Assembly (NCBI RefSeq): GCF_004027225.2
Contig: NC_044288.2
Span: 4,060,719 to 4,124,718, forward strand
Direction: 5' to 3'
Source of the DNA: Strigops habroptila
Lineage: Eukaryota > Chordata > Aves > Psittaciformes > Psittacidae
Length of the DNA stretch: 64,000 bases
The translations under genes were made by a program, and so were the position numbers. The notes under the pieces are model-generated. The model did not search any database. It had not been told where the DNA came from and worked only from the letters and a program-made list of their open reading frames with translations. Of the stretch, positions 11,821 through 22,022 are shown piece by piece. The first letter of the stretch is position 1. Every line of letters starts with the position of its first letter.

Positions 11821-13098
11821 ATGACCGCCGAGAGCACCGAGAGCAACGGGCCCATGCGGGAGCCGGAGCTGGGGGGCACGAGGTCCCCGGTGCCCCCAGT
11901 GCCCCCCGCCCCACCGCGGCGCCGGGGACACCGGCTGCGACGGCGCAAGTCCCCGACGGAGGTGCCGGTGAAGGGGCAGCTCCGAATGCGCTCGCCATCG
12001 GGAGCCTTCGTCATGGTGGGCATCTCCGTGGTCCTGGTGGGCATGACCATCGCCGTGGTGGGCTACTGGCCCCACCGTGGAGCTGGGGTCGCTGGTGCTG
12101 CCAACGTCACAGGGGACATGAGGAGGGAGGTGGCGGCCGCGCGCCACGTGCCCCACAGCGAGAAGCTCAAGTTGATCGGCCCCGTCATCATGGGCATCGG
12201 GCTCTTCATCTTCATCTGCGCCAACACCATGCTGTACGAGAACAGGGACATGGAGACCCGCAGGCTCATGCAGAAGGGCCTTTACTGCATGGTGACGGGT
12301 CTGCCTGAGGGGACCAGCCCTGAGGACGGGCACTGCCAGCGCGGGGACAACCAGCCTGTCCCCAAGGCCAACACTGAGTGCGTGGAGGGCTGCTACCACG
12401 TGGACCTCTCCAGCCAGCCCTGCCCCGGCCCCGGCGCCAAGTGGTCCAACTGCTATGGCTCCAACAGGCTCCAGACCACGGCCGAGTTCCTGCAGCACCC
12501 GGTGGCATCTCCCGCTGCCTCCCTGCTCAGCGTCCGCTCCGGTGCCTCCGCCGAGGCCAACCTCGGCCTCTCCTGCCGCGCCGGGGCCGAGTCCCTCCTC
12601 TCCTCGGCTGTCGGCGCCTTGGCGCTGCCCGTCATCAAGCTCAACAACTGCCTGTTGGATGCAGCAGCGCGAGGGGCTGGCGAGAGGCTGGAAGGGGGCC
12701 CTATTGAGCCCCACCGTGAAGCACCGCAGCTCTCCCAGCCTCCACTCGCTGGCGGCAGCAGCAGCATCACGCCCCATGGCCACGGCTGTGCTGGTGGTGG
12801 CCACATCGTGATCAACGTGGATGGTGACGTGGAGCCGGTGGTGGTGGAGCTCGGCCCCGATGCGCAGCTCCACACCCCGGGACACTCCAAGTCGCTGGAC
12901 CTCGGGCAGCCCGGGGTGCTGCTGGTGGCCCCCATCAAGGACCGTAAGAACCGGAGCTGGCCCCGGCTGGACCACATCAGCCTGGTGGGTTACACCAAAC
13001 TGGAGAGTACCAGCGAGTCCTCGGACCGGCTGCTGGAGCCCAGCGAGCCCCGGCCCAGCTCCTGGGCGGTGGGGATGGAGCAGGGAACGCGGGTCTGA
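11821..13098 (+). CDS. TMEM200B: Transmembrane protein 200B, complete coding exon
   Basis: A 425-residue protein encoded without introns, which is usual for the TMEM200 (DUF2371) family. The acceptor CTCCTCCCCACGGCAG ends at 11797; the start at 11821 has A at -3 and is the first ATG of the exon. Visible parts: a basic, Pro-rich N-terminus (residues 1-60), membrane helix 1 (about 61-83), a short loop with one N-linked glycosylation sequon (NVT, 95-97), membrane helix 2 (about 117-138) ending in the family hallmark ANTMLYENRD, then a long Ser/Pro/Ala-rich tail. The tail closes with the conserved NRSWPRLD...GYTKLES motif (about 378-396). Its molecular function is poorly known. The human protein is shorter, near 300 residues as I remember; the difference lies in the low-complexity tail. 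It faces EPB41 tail to tail, supporting TMEM200B over the A and C paralogues. Confidence 0.92.
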   Translation: MTAESTESNGPMREPELGGTRSPVPPVPPAPPRRRGHRLRRRKSPTEVPVKGQLRMRSPSGAFVMVGISVVLVGMTIAVVGYWPHRGAGVAGAANVTGDMRREVAAARHVPHSEKLKLIGPVIMGIGLFIFICANTMLYENRDMETRRLMQKGLYCMVTGLPEGTSPEDGHCQRGDNQPVPKANTECVEGCYHVDLSSQPCPGPGAKWSNCYGSNRLQTTAEFLQHPVASPAASLLSVRSGASAEANLGLSCRAGAESLLSSAVGALALPVIKLNNCLLDAAARGAGERLEGGPIEPHREAPQLSQPPLAGGSSSITPHGHGCAGGGHIVINVDGDVEPVVVELGPDAQLHTPGHSKSLDLGQPGVLLVAPIKDRKNRSWPRLDHISLVGYTKLESTSESSDRLLEPSEPRPSSWAVGMEQGTRV

Positions 13099-13501
13099 CA
13101 CCCCCAGTCCCTCACCCTGGTGCCCAGCACCCACCAGCGACCCCAGACCCCATGTCCAGGAGGGGTTCAGGGGTGCTGTTCTGAAGCAGGTGCCAAGAGC
13201 GAGGTCTTGACCTGCTGCTGCTGCGGGAGGACTCGCCTGGGGTGGGATGTCCTCTCAATGTCTTCCCAGTGGATGCCCTTGGCCTTACAAGCTGTTCTCC
13301 TGGTGGCTTTTCCAGAGGAGCCCTTGCTTTGAGACCCGACACAAACTGCAGGATGGGGACGTCGGGTGGGTGAAGCCCCACCAGCCCCTGCAGCACTTTA
13401 TTGCACTGGAGTGGGGGGATGTTTTGGGGAGGTTGTTCCCTTGCCCAGCCTCAACCCACTGGAAGGTTTGCTTGACCAGAGCACGTAAACCCAATGGGGC
13501 T

Positions 13502-13507
13502 ATTAAA
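13502..13507 (+). terminator. TMEM200B: Probable TMEM200B polyadenylation signal (ATTAAA)
   Basis: ATTAAA, the commonest variant signal, lies about 400 bases after the stop codon and is followed within 35 bases by GT-rich sequence (ATGCCATGTGGTCC). No canonical AATAAA occurs between the stop codon and this point. Confidence 0.5.
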
Positions 13508-15030
13508 TATTATCTCGATGCCATGTGGTCCCACCTCGTCTTGCCTGCAGGATGCTCGGGGTGGGCAGCGGGTCCCAAAGGGTGTCCAAGACCTGCTGCC
13601 CCCCCAGGCTCAGAGTGAGGATGTTCTATAACCAGCTGATGTGTATTTGCAGAATGAGGTGAGAAGCTCGAGGGTTGGAGGGGTTTTTAGCAGAGTAGGG
13701 ATGCAGAAGGAGCCATGAGGAGGTGCAGGCGGCGGCGGTTCCCAAATCCCATCTACGGGTCAGGGATTGTTTGTGCTGTGTTCTGGGGGGGTGAAGGTTG
13801 TGGGTTGTGGGAGGAGGGATGTGATGGGCAGGAAGGGAAGGGTGAGTGTTTGGTGCTGGTTTTGCCAAGCCCTGTTGGATGCTGTCTTGTTATTTGGTGT
13901 CCTCTGGATGCAGAACAGGAGCTGCGTGGAATGAGGCCAGAGATCCAGTCTTGGCTCTCGGGTGGTGTGATCCCCACGGGGGGTAGCACAGAAACAAAAC
14001 CCTCCAAAAAGGAAGTTAGAGCAGAAAAACTATAGGAAGTTATATTATAAAAGGAAGTTCTAGCAGTAGGAAAATGTGGATAAAATGCAAAATGAAGTGG
14101 AGGAGCAGGTCTGCTCCGTCGGGTGAGGCTGTGCTGCGGGATGCAGCTCGGATCCCATCCCCAGCCTGGAGCAGGGAAGCGCCGCTGCCTCTTTCCTTCC
14201 AAAGAAGCAGTTTTGCCTCTGGCATTTCTCTCCTGATCCTTTCCCAGGGTCTTTGCCATGTTTCTACCTGGGGAAGGTGCTGGCTGGTCCCTGCTGTGGT
14301 GCTCAGCCTGGTTGATTCCCACCAGCACGTGGCTGCGGTGTCCCTGCGATGTCCCATCGGATGGGGTGAACCCATCCAGGAGGGTCGTGGGGATGGGGAC
14401 AGGGGGTGCAGAGGTGACAGGTCCCACCAGCCATGGCATGGCCACAAAGCAGCAATGATTCAAATATACAGGAACTGGAGGAACATCCTTCTTCACCTTT
14501 GTATTCTTAAGGCCGGACTGTCCCAGCTGTGCCACCAGCTCAGGCAAACACTGGGACAAACCTCGGCCCAATGCCAGGGTCAGACCTGGTCCTTCTTCCC
14601 AAAAAAAGCCTGTTGTTTAACATGAAACCCATCTCTGGCTCTGGTGGAGGCCCAAGAGCTGGGGGTGGTTGGGCACAGCCATGGTGAGAGCATCCCCATA
14701 GCGAGGTACCACTTGGGCAGGTGGCTGCATCTTTCCCAATCATCTTTTTCCCTCTTTGCCTGTTGATTTTCCCTTATCTCTACCAAAAAAAAAAAGGGTT
14801 TTTTTTGCAGCAGCTTTGCCTTGTTGAAGAATCCGGCCCCAGCATCTTGCCAGGCATCCAAAACCCACCCCCGATCCTGCCCTCCCCATTGATCAGACCA
14901 GAGCCTGCTGTGGTGCTAAAATGGCCAAAATATGTTTTATATCTGTATGGAATGGGTTTGGGTTTCTTTATTCCTGTCTCTGCTTCTCCTCTCTCTGGTC
15001 TGAAGTGAGCTCAGAGCCTCGGAGCTTGCA
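13508..15030. other. Intergenic sequence 3' of TMEM200B
   Basis: No gene seen. Open frames on both strands lack family resemblance. An A-rich segment near 14786 followed by T8 is a short simple repeat. Confidence 0.45.
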
Positions 15031-15303
15031 GACCTCAGAGCAGCTCCAGTGCCTAAAGGGGCTCCAGGAAACCTGGAGAGGGGCTTTGGACAAGGGCCTG
15101 GAGGGACAGGCCAAGGGGAATGGCTTTAACCTGCCAGAGGGGAGATTGAGATGAGCTCTGAGGCAGAAGCTCTTCCCTGTGAGGGTGCTGAGGCACTGGC
15201 ACAGGGTGCCCAGAGAAGCTGTGGCTGCCCCATCCCTGGCAGTGTTCAAGGCCAGGTTGGACACAGGGGCTTGGAGCAACCTGCTCTAGTGGAAGGTGTC
15301 CCA
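15031..15303 (+). mobile_element. CR1 LINE fragment lacking its 3' end
   Basis: Sense-orientation CR1 from AGCAGCTCCAGTGCCTAAAG to CTGCTCTAGTGGAAGGTGTC. The copy stops before the terminal GGGACCTT/ATTCTATG part, so both ends are truncated. It is nearly identical to the copies near 3.8, 34.2, 51.6 and 54.3 kb. Confidence 0.9.
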
Positions 15304-16880
15304 TTGGGCCGGGAAGCAGTGATGGGGCCGAGGCCGTGCTCTGGGAGTCAGCCTCATCCCTGAGGATTCGCTGGGAGCGACACCAGCCCCGAGCTCTTTA
15401 TTTGGCTGCTTCATCTCAGAGTTCTTCAGGCACCGGCTCAAGGCAATGAGCAGCCACAAGAGCAGTGACGGGGGGGGGGGGGGTGAGCAGCGCCCGGGGC
15501 CATGCCAGGGGGTTGTTTTCATCTGAAAATAACTCTCCTTTGGGCTTAAGCAGCTGCAGCCGGAGCCAAGGCCGGGCCCTGGCAAGGGGCAGTGAGGAAC
15601 CGGAGCCCTGAAGCCCGTGAGGAGCTGCACAGGGCTGAGGGCCTTTGGTGTCATTTTGCCCTTCGTTTTGTGGCTGAGGCTCAATCAGCTGCAACCCAAT
15701 GATGGGCAATGAGAGGGGAACCTGCCTGTGGCATCTCCTGCCTGCACCATGTCTCCTGCCTGCACCATGTGCCTGTTCCAGCATCCTCCTGCCCAACTCA
15801 GCATCCTTCAGGATGGGATTCTTGAGCCTCATAGGGATCATTTCAAAGTGCAAAGCTGCTGGATTGCTGTATGTGGCAGGGTGAGAAGACCTGTGCTGTC
15901 TCCAGGGAGAGCATCATCTGCACATCCCTCACCTTCAGCTCTGCCCGTGGATGTGATTTCAGGAGTGTCTGTGGGATTTTACCAGTGCTGGTTTCAGTGG
16001 ATGGATGCTGCAGATCTCTCACCCCCATGCTGTCCCTGTGATGTGCTGGGAATGGATTTGGGGATGAATGGATCTGGGATAAGAAGACAAATTAAAAATA
16101 AAGCAAAATAATCCAATGTGGATCCCTCTGTTGACGCTGCTTGGATGCAGAGCTGTGAAGTTCATCCATCTGGGAAGCACTGGAGGTCTCACTGTGGATT
16201 AACTATCCAGCCATTACCACCCATCGGCATATCCCCACCTCAGGAGGAGATTCCTACCAAGAGAAGGGGGATTTCACCCAAAACACCAGCAGAAGATAAT
16301 AGTGGGGTTGTCCCAACCGTGACACATCCAGGACTGACCATGGGGCATCCCTTGGGCCACCATGGTCCAGGGTGGAGGCAGGAAAGGCAACGGGCCCTGT
16401 TAGTTGCAATTACCCCTCCACCACTGAGAGACCTTGAGGCTGGTCTGTGGCTATGGCAAAGCCATCATTTGGGCTAAAACCAGGCAAAATGTGGCAAATG
16501 AGTTGGGGGAAGCGCTGCCTGTGGTGGTTGTGTGTGGGGAGGGCACAGACCCCACCAGCGGCTCTAAGAGGGTCTCCCATGCCCAGCGCCACCCTGGGCA
16601 GTGCTGGTGGGGCTGCAGGGTCACTGCTGGGACATCGTCATCCCCAGGGCATGGTGCGGGGGGTGATAACAGCCCCTTGACCAGGGCACCTACATGGAGC
16701 TGGAGCCGAGGACTGTGCAGGGCTGGAGCTGGGGCAAAGAGGGAGGGATGGAGAGAGCAGCAGATCCCCAGCGCAAAGGATCCAGACCCAACCCTTGGAG
16801 CACAACAGCTCCAGCTACATCAGCCGCAGGTGAGGGCGATCACTCCCACCCCACACCTGATGTGCTCAGCCCCACAGCTC
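15304..16880. other. Intergenic sequence
   Basis: No gene or transposon recognised. It contains a G13-type run (about 15470-15483) and a 16-bp direct duplication (CCTGCCTGCACCATGT, near 15738 and 15754). AATTAAAAATAAAG near 16091 could serve as a polyadenylation signal, but no transcript leads to it. Confidence 0.4.
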
Positions 16881-17204
16881 CCACCACACCCTTCCTCCTT
16901 CCCCTTTCTCCTTTCCCCTTTCCCCTTTTTTCTCCCTTTTTTCTCTCTTTTTTCTCCTTTTTTCCTCCTTTTTTTCTCCTTTTTTCCCTTTTGTTCCCCT
17001 TTTTCCCCCTTTTCTTCCCCTTTTTTTGCCTTTCTTTCCCCTTGTTCCCCCCTTTTTTTCCCCTTTTCCCTCCCCTTTTCCCTCCCCTTTTCCCCTTCTC
17101 TTCCCCTTTTCCCCTTCTCCCCTTTTCCCCCTTTTTTCCCTTTTCCCCTTCTCCTTCTCCTTCTCCTCCTTCTTTTCCTCCTCTTCCTCCTCCTCTCCCT
17201 GCAG
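16881..17204 (+). repeat. Long polypyrimidine tract ending in a splice-acceptor-like CAG
   Basis: About 320 bases of C/T on the + strand with only rare purines, built from CCCCTTTT and TCTCCT words. It closes with CCTCCTCCTCTCCCTGCAG. It may be an expanded simple repeat. Its purine strand produces artefactual KGEKGK-type frames. Confidence 0.85.
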
Positions 17205-17238
17205 CGAGGGAGGTCACAGCCATGAGTCCACTTGGCCG
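17205..17238 (+). other. Possible 34-nt exon between consensus splice sites
   Basis: Bounded by the strong acceptor TCTCCCTGCAG and a strong donor, CCG|GTAAGTCC. It contains GCCATGAGTCC, an ATG with C at -3. It could be a leader exon of an unannotated + strand transcript or an accident beside a pyrimidine repeat. No partner exon was identified. Confidence 0.2.
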
Positions 17239-18963
17239 GTAAGTCCTTCCTTAAGACCTCAGGTCTGTGTGAGGGGAAGCAGACGTGCACTTGTGGTGCA
17301 GGCAGGGGATGAGGTGCTGGTGCATGATTTAGGGCTGCTATAAATCTCCTTGCTGGGGTGCTGGGGAGACGAAGTGTTGGTTTTTGTGTGCCCGTTGTCG
17401 TGTGTGATGAGTGATTCTGTGGCACTTTGTGTTTGAAGGCGAGGATCCCTATGCGGGGTGCTGGGGTGTGGATGTGCCCCCCGGTGCTGTAACACCTCTT
17501 TAGGGAGGTGTTTGGGTGCTGCTTTTGGAGGCTTCATTTAAAGAAGGGAAATAAGTGCCATGCAAAGTGCTTCTGTGCATTCATGAGCTGTCATTGAGCC
17601 AAAGACACTTCTCAGCAGCCAGTGGAGCCGGGATGGGGCTGGAGCTGGGCTGGGGTTTGGGGGTAGTTGCTTGATGTATGTTTTTGCTGTGTTTCTCTGG
17701 TCTCATGGGGTTGGGGGGTCCTGCACAGGCTTGTGGGCACCTCCAGCTCTGCACATTGCTCCTGTTGCAGAAATGGGGCAAGTGATGTGGGGCTGATCCC
17801 CCAGAGCTGGTTGTGGGTCCCCCATCAGTTGTTATCAGCATCCCTGCGATGTGCTGACCCAACAGCCCAGCGCTGGAGCCCAGATCTCCAGGGCTTTGGC
17901 TTAGAGCCTGTTGAGGACACTGCCTGTACTGAGAGGACACTGCGGGAAGGAGAGGATAATGTGGCATGTCTGGAGTGCAAGGGGTTAACTGCGGCTTGGG
18001 GCAGTTAAGGAAGGGCTGGGAATCTGGGCTTTGGGAGTCAGTTCCAGGGAAAACTCTCTTATCTGGAGAAGCTTGGTGGGATGTGCTGGGAGAAGCCTGT
18101 GCCTTGGAGTTCACTGCTATGGAGCAGAGCAGCTCTAGGAGTATCCCAGAGTCCCTGCATGCAGCTCCCTGGGAATCACTGGGTGCGGGTTTGCACCACA
18201 CAACTGGAGCTGCTGCCTCGGATCCTCAGTTCCCTGGCACATCCCAAGGGCAGCCGGATGTATCCAGCTGCTGTGTCCCTCTCCATGGGGTGATGGAGGG
18301 GCCGGGCTCTGGCCGCTGCCCCGCTTGGGGGGTTTGGAGGGATGTGGTGATGGAGCGGGATGGAGGGATGGTGCTGCAGGATGGAGCTGACCCCGCTGCC
18401 TGCCCGGCTCCTGCAGCGGTTCCCTCCGGAGCCCTGGGAGCAGCCCTGACCCCGGGGCCTGGCACTGATCCGCCGGGAACACGATTGGCTGCCCTGACCC
18501 CGGCCCGGGAGGAACAACCTAAAAATAGCCCAGGCTGGAACGAGCTGGTGCTTGAATGGGAACGTTCTCCTTGTGCGGTGATGGAGGCTGCTCCTCCCGG
18601 TCGGGGTCCGGGATGGAGACCCCAGGAAGGACCAGGGATGGGTGATGAAGGGAAATGGCTCTTGTGGCTCCTTCCTAAGGGATGGGACTGCAAGATGGAG
18701 ACTTTAATGTGGGATCCAGGGGCTGGAGCTGGCGTGAGGCCACCCAGGAGCCCAGGCTGGGCCCCCAGGGAGCTGTGGGCTGCTGCTGCCTTCTGCTGGT
18801 GGTGGGACAAGGGGTTTGCTTTGGGTTCTGTTGTGTTTATTTGCCTCTCTGGGCATTGCCATGGTGTTTGTTTACCCAATATTTTCCCTTCCTTGTAGCC
18901 AAGGCAAAACCCCTCCACACACAAACCCTCCTCCCTGGTCCCGCCTGGGATGTGGTCTGGACC
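17239..18963. other. Intergenic sequence with a MEF2-type site
   Basis: No gene recognised. A perfect MEF2 consensus, CTAAAAATAG, lies at 18519-18528, with an inverted CCAAT box (GATTGGCT) about 30 bases before it. Confidence 0.4.
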
Positions 18964-19052
18964 CGCTCTAGTGGAAGGTGTCCCTGCCCATGGCAGGGGG
19001 TTGGGACTGGATGAGCTTTAAGGTCCCTTCCAAGCCAAACCATTCCATGATT
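18964..19052 (+). mobile_element. CR1 LINE 3' stub
   Basis: Sense copy of the terminal 90 bases or so: CTCTAGTGGAAGGTGTCCCT ... GGTCCCTTCCAAGCCAAACC, ending ATTCCATGATTG. Confidence 0.88.
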
Positions 19053-20150
19053 GTCTTTGGCTGAGCAGGCTCTGACACCCCAAAGTGCAGCTGAGCAGAT
19101 GAATTCAACTATTCCTTGGTTGGTTGCCCCGTAACACGATGTCTTTGGAGCTGCAGCTCCCGCCTGGCTGTGGCTCATCACCCCAATGTGTTAGCTGAAG
19201 GCTCTGGGCCCTCCCCAAGCCCCAGCTCCCCAGGACAGGGTTATTTAAGCATCACTTGCTGTGACCCTAATTGGGTTGGACAAGGCGAGGAGCCCGGAGC
19301 TGCCACAGCCCATGCTGGCTGCAGGGAATAACGTGATGTTCCACTCGGCCTCCTTGTTGGAAGTGATTCAAGTTGCTGTGACATGTGACGGAACAGCAGC
19401 TCCAGTGGTGGCCGGTCCCCGATGATCCCAGGCTGATCTCTGTGGCTCTTTGGGTTCAGATTGAAGACTTGGAGCTGCTTGGAAGCAAAGTAGCCAAGGA
19501 CAAGGTGCAGCTTGACTTCATGTTGCTTTTAGCATGTGAATATAGACATGGGACAGCATGGGGTTGTGTAGCCCTTCCCCTTCTGTCTGTTGGAGAAACT
19601 GAGGCACAGGGGTGGTACCACAGCCAGCCCAGGGCTGCCTCTGCCATAGGGATGCTCTTCCCACCCAGTTCCCCATCTCCAGCTGTCCTAACGGGGCCAA
19701 CTGGCTTTTGTTCTCTATAGGGCCGGTGGCCAAAATGCCCCATCAGCTTTCTGCTGAGTATCCCTGTCCCTCCCAAAGCTGCTGCGGCCACAAGAATGAG
19801 GTGGAACAAACAGAGAAGAGGATGGGTTGGACACCATCTCCCTGCCTCCAGCTCAAACTCATCAGCTTAAAGGGAGGTTTGACATCGAGTGATGATGCTT
19901 TAGGGAAACCTTGGACTCTGGGGCTCCTGTTTGGCTCTTTCTGGGGGTCTTGGTCCCACATGTGGTCCCCCCGGAGCTGATTAAGGGTCTGAAAGCACCG
20001 GGAGTGCAGGAAAACACAGCACAGGGCTGGGGGAGCTCTGGGTATCGCTGCACACAGCAGCAGATGTGGTTCAGAGGCAAATTGCCACGAAGCCAGGCTG
20101 GGAGAGAGACCTGGAGGAGGGGGAGGAGAAGGGAAAAAGGCTTCGGGGTC
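19053..20150. other. Gap between the two converging genes
   Basis: No gene or repeat recognised. EPB41 transcription ends at its right edge and TMEM200B several kilobases to its left. Confidence 0.45.
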
Positions 20151-20172
20151 AGAGGACAGTTTTGTTTGAAAA

Positions 20173-20178
20173 TTTATT
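20173..20178 (-). terminator. EPB41: Distal EPB41 polyadenylation signal
   Basis: The - strand reads TTCCAATAAATTTTC. It is the most distal canonical AATAAA I saw in the 3' UTR, followed by T/GT-containing sequence. The place and spacing suit the main cleavage site. Confidence 0.65.
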
Positions 20179-20503
20179 GGAAAATGCAGTACAAGAAGCA
20201 ATACTGAACACTTGGGTCGCTCTAAACGCTACAGCAACTTTCCCTTTGATTCCCTATGGGAGTCCAAAAGAACAGCTCCAGCACTAGTGCATCTATAAAG
20301 ATTTGCCCATTGAAAAGTTCCTATTTGTAGAAAGAAGTGTAAACAGCTAGCCTAGACAATCCACCATCGCCTTGAAGAGTGTTACAAAGCTCCTTCATCT
20401 GCTCAACTAAGTTCTTCCGTTCCTTTACAAGTTTCCTCTCTAAGGCTGGGACACGACCACCTCTGAAGGGAATGGTACAATCAGGAAAATCAGCAAACCA
20501 CAG

Positions 20504-20509
20504 TTTATT
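20504..20509 (-). terminator. EPB41: Alternative EPB41 polyadenylation signal
   Basis: The - strand reads CTTTTAATAAACTG, a canonical AATAAA about 330 bases before the distal one. Use is unproven. Confidence 0.3.
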
Positions 20510-22016
20510 AAAAGCAGAAATCAGTCAGTATTTGCTAACACATCTGTGCTGGTCAGAGATTGCTGTTTGGCAACCAGAGCTGCCATTCCAGTTTAATGGA
20601 GGAGGGAGAACACGAGCTCCTTGCCTTCCTTGTCTATAAAAACATTCATTCATATATAAATAGCTTCCATATAATGTATATTATACAATCAAGACAGTCT
20701 CTGGGTGAATTTGTGGAGTGGGAAGAGCTGGGAACATTCATATAAATAGACCTTACTTAGCTGGTTTGTCCCTAGAAATGACACAGCACGCCAAGAGCCA
20801 AGGACTTGCCAATCCCATTGGAGGTGGAAGAGGTGTGGGCAGCACCGCTGAGGATGGAAGAAGCTGCTTCTGCTCTGAGCTCTTATCTTCTTCCCGGGCT
20901 GCTGCTGCTCCTGTCCAGCTCCTGGCTCGGGCGCTGCATGGAGGAGGCTGTGGTGGTTGGAGAGGGTCAGCAGGGCTGGACATCCCACTGGGCTCAGAGC
21001 AGGGTGATGGCAGAGGGCAGACGAGGCAATAACTTGGTTAAAATACTCAAGGAGAAACAAGAACTTAGAAGGGGGAAGTGTGAGAATGAACAGCCTGGAA
21101 ACAGCCACCCGCAATCCAGGAGGAAAAAAGTTATTCTGGTCTATGAGTCCTTAAAAAAAGGGATGTACAAAGCCATGGTGAGCAAATCCTTTTGGAGAGG
21201 AACCACCTCTTGTGCCAGCACCCTAGAAATCCCTGCTCAGGGTGTTCTGTCCCACTCTTTATGCTCAGGACACCCGAAGTTGAACACCCCAGACCAAGCT
21301 TCAGCCTCACACCACATTTCCCTAACTTCTCGTGCCAGGCACGTGTCTTTAAGTGCTATGGACAAACGGGATTTATCCCACTGGCTTTGTCTGGCAAAGC
21401 TCAGCAATCCTCCTACTGACTCCTCAGTGTGTCTGCCTGCTCCTCAGGTAGCTGCTACAGGGTGAGAAGGAAGGGCTGAGAGGCAAAGGGACGTTCTCAG
21501 AGGGATGCTCAGCATGATGGGTGCTTAAGGCAAGTGCTACCCAACTACGTTGAGGGCAGCAGGGACACAGACCTGTTCAAGGATCTGCAGGATAAGGAAG
21601 GAAAGGGCTGTTCAGCCATAGATAGGAAGACTTCATCTCTACACTACAGCTGTGGAGCCCAGGATTTCCTAAATCCCAGTGTAGGATGCCTGGTTCCCAG
21701 CGGAAGGTGGAGTATCCCAGGAGGGAACCATGCACCCGGAGCAGCCCAGGAAGCAGCTACCAGCATGGGAATGCTGGAGGCTGAGGGTGACCCACACCAG
21801 CAAAACTGCAAGGAAGCAAAATCCTGGAGCTCCAGCATCTTCAGCACAGTCTCCAATCAACACCGAGAGCTGCATTCAAGTTGTACCTGACTCTGAGTAG
21901 CTACACCAGGCCCAGGGGAGTTGAAGGCTGTTTGCAGCCAACCAGCAAGTCCTCACAGCCTGAACTGAAGCACTCCTGAAACACATGATCCAAATTTAAA
22001 ACAGCAGAGAGCTTGC

Positions 22017-22022
22017 TTTATT
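22017..22022 (-). terminator. EPB41: Alternative EPB41 polyadenylation signal
   Basis: The - strand reads GGCAATAAAGC. Use would shorten the 3' UTR to about 2.4 kb. Unproven. Confidence 0.35.

Noticed and set aside
10914-12308. Long frames of PFPFPF/SLSLSL type on the + strand and KGKGKG type on the - strand
   Set aside because: Translations of the (CCCTTT)n tract; the 464-codon one then overlaps TMEM200B in the wrong frame.
11737-13134. A 465-codon frame antisense to TMEM200B
   Set aside because: Mirror of a GC-rich coding exon with high GC3; it has no family resemblance, while the sense frame has clear TMEM200 motifs.
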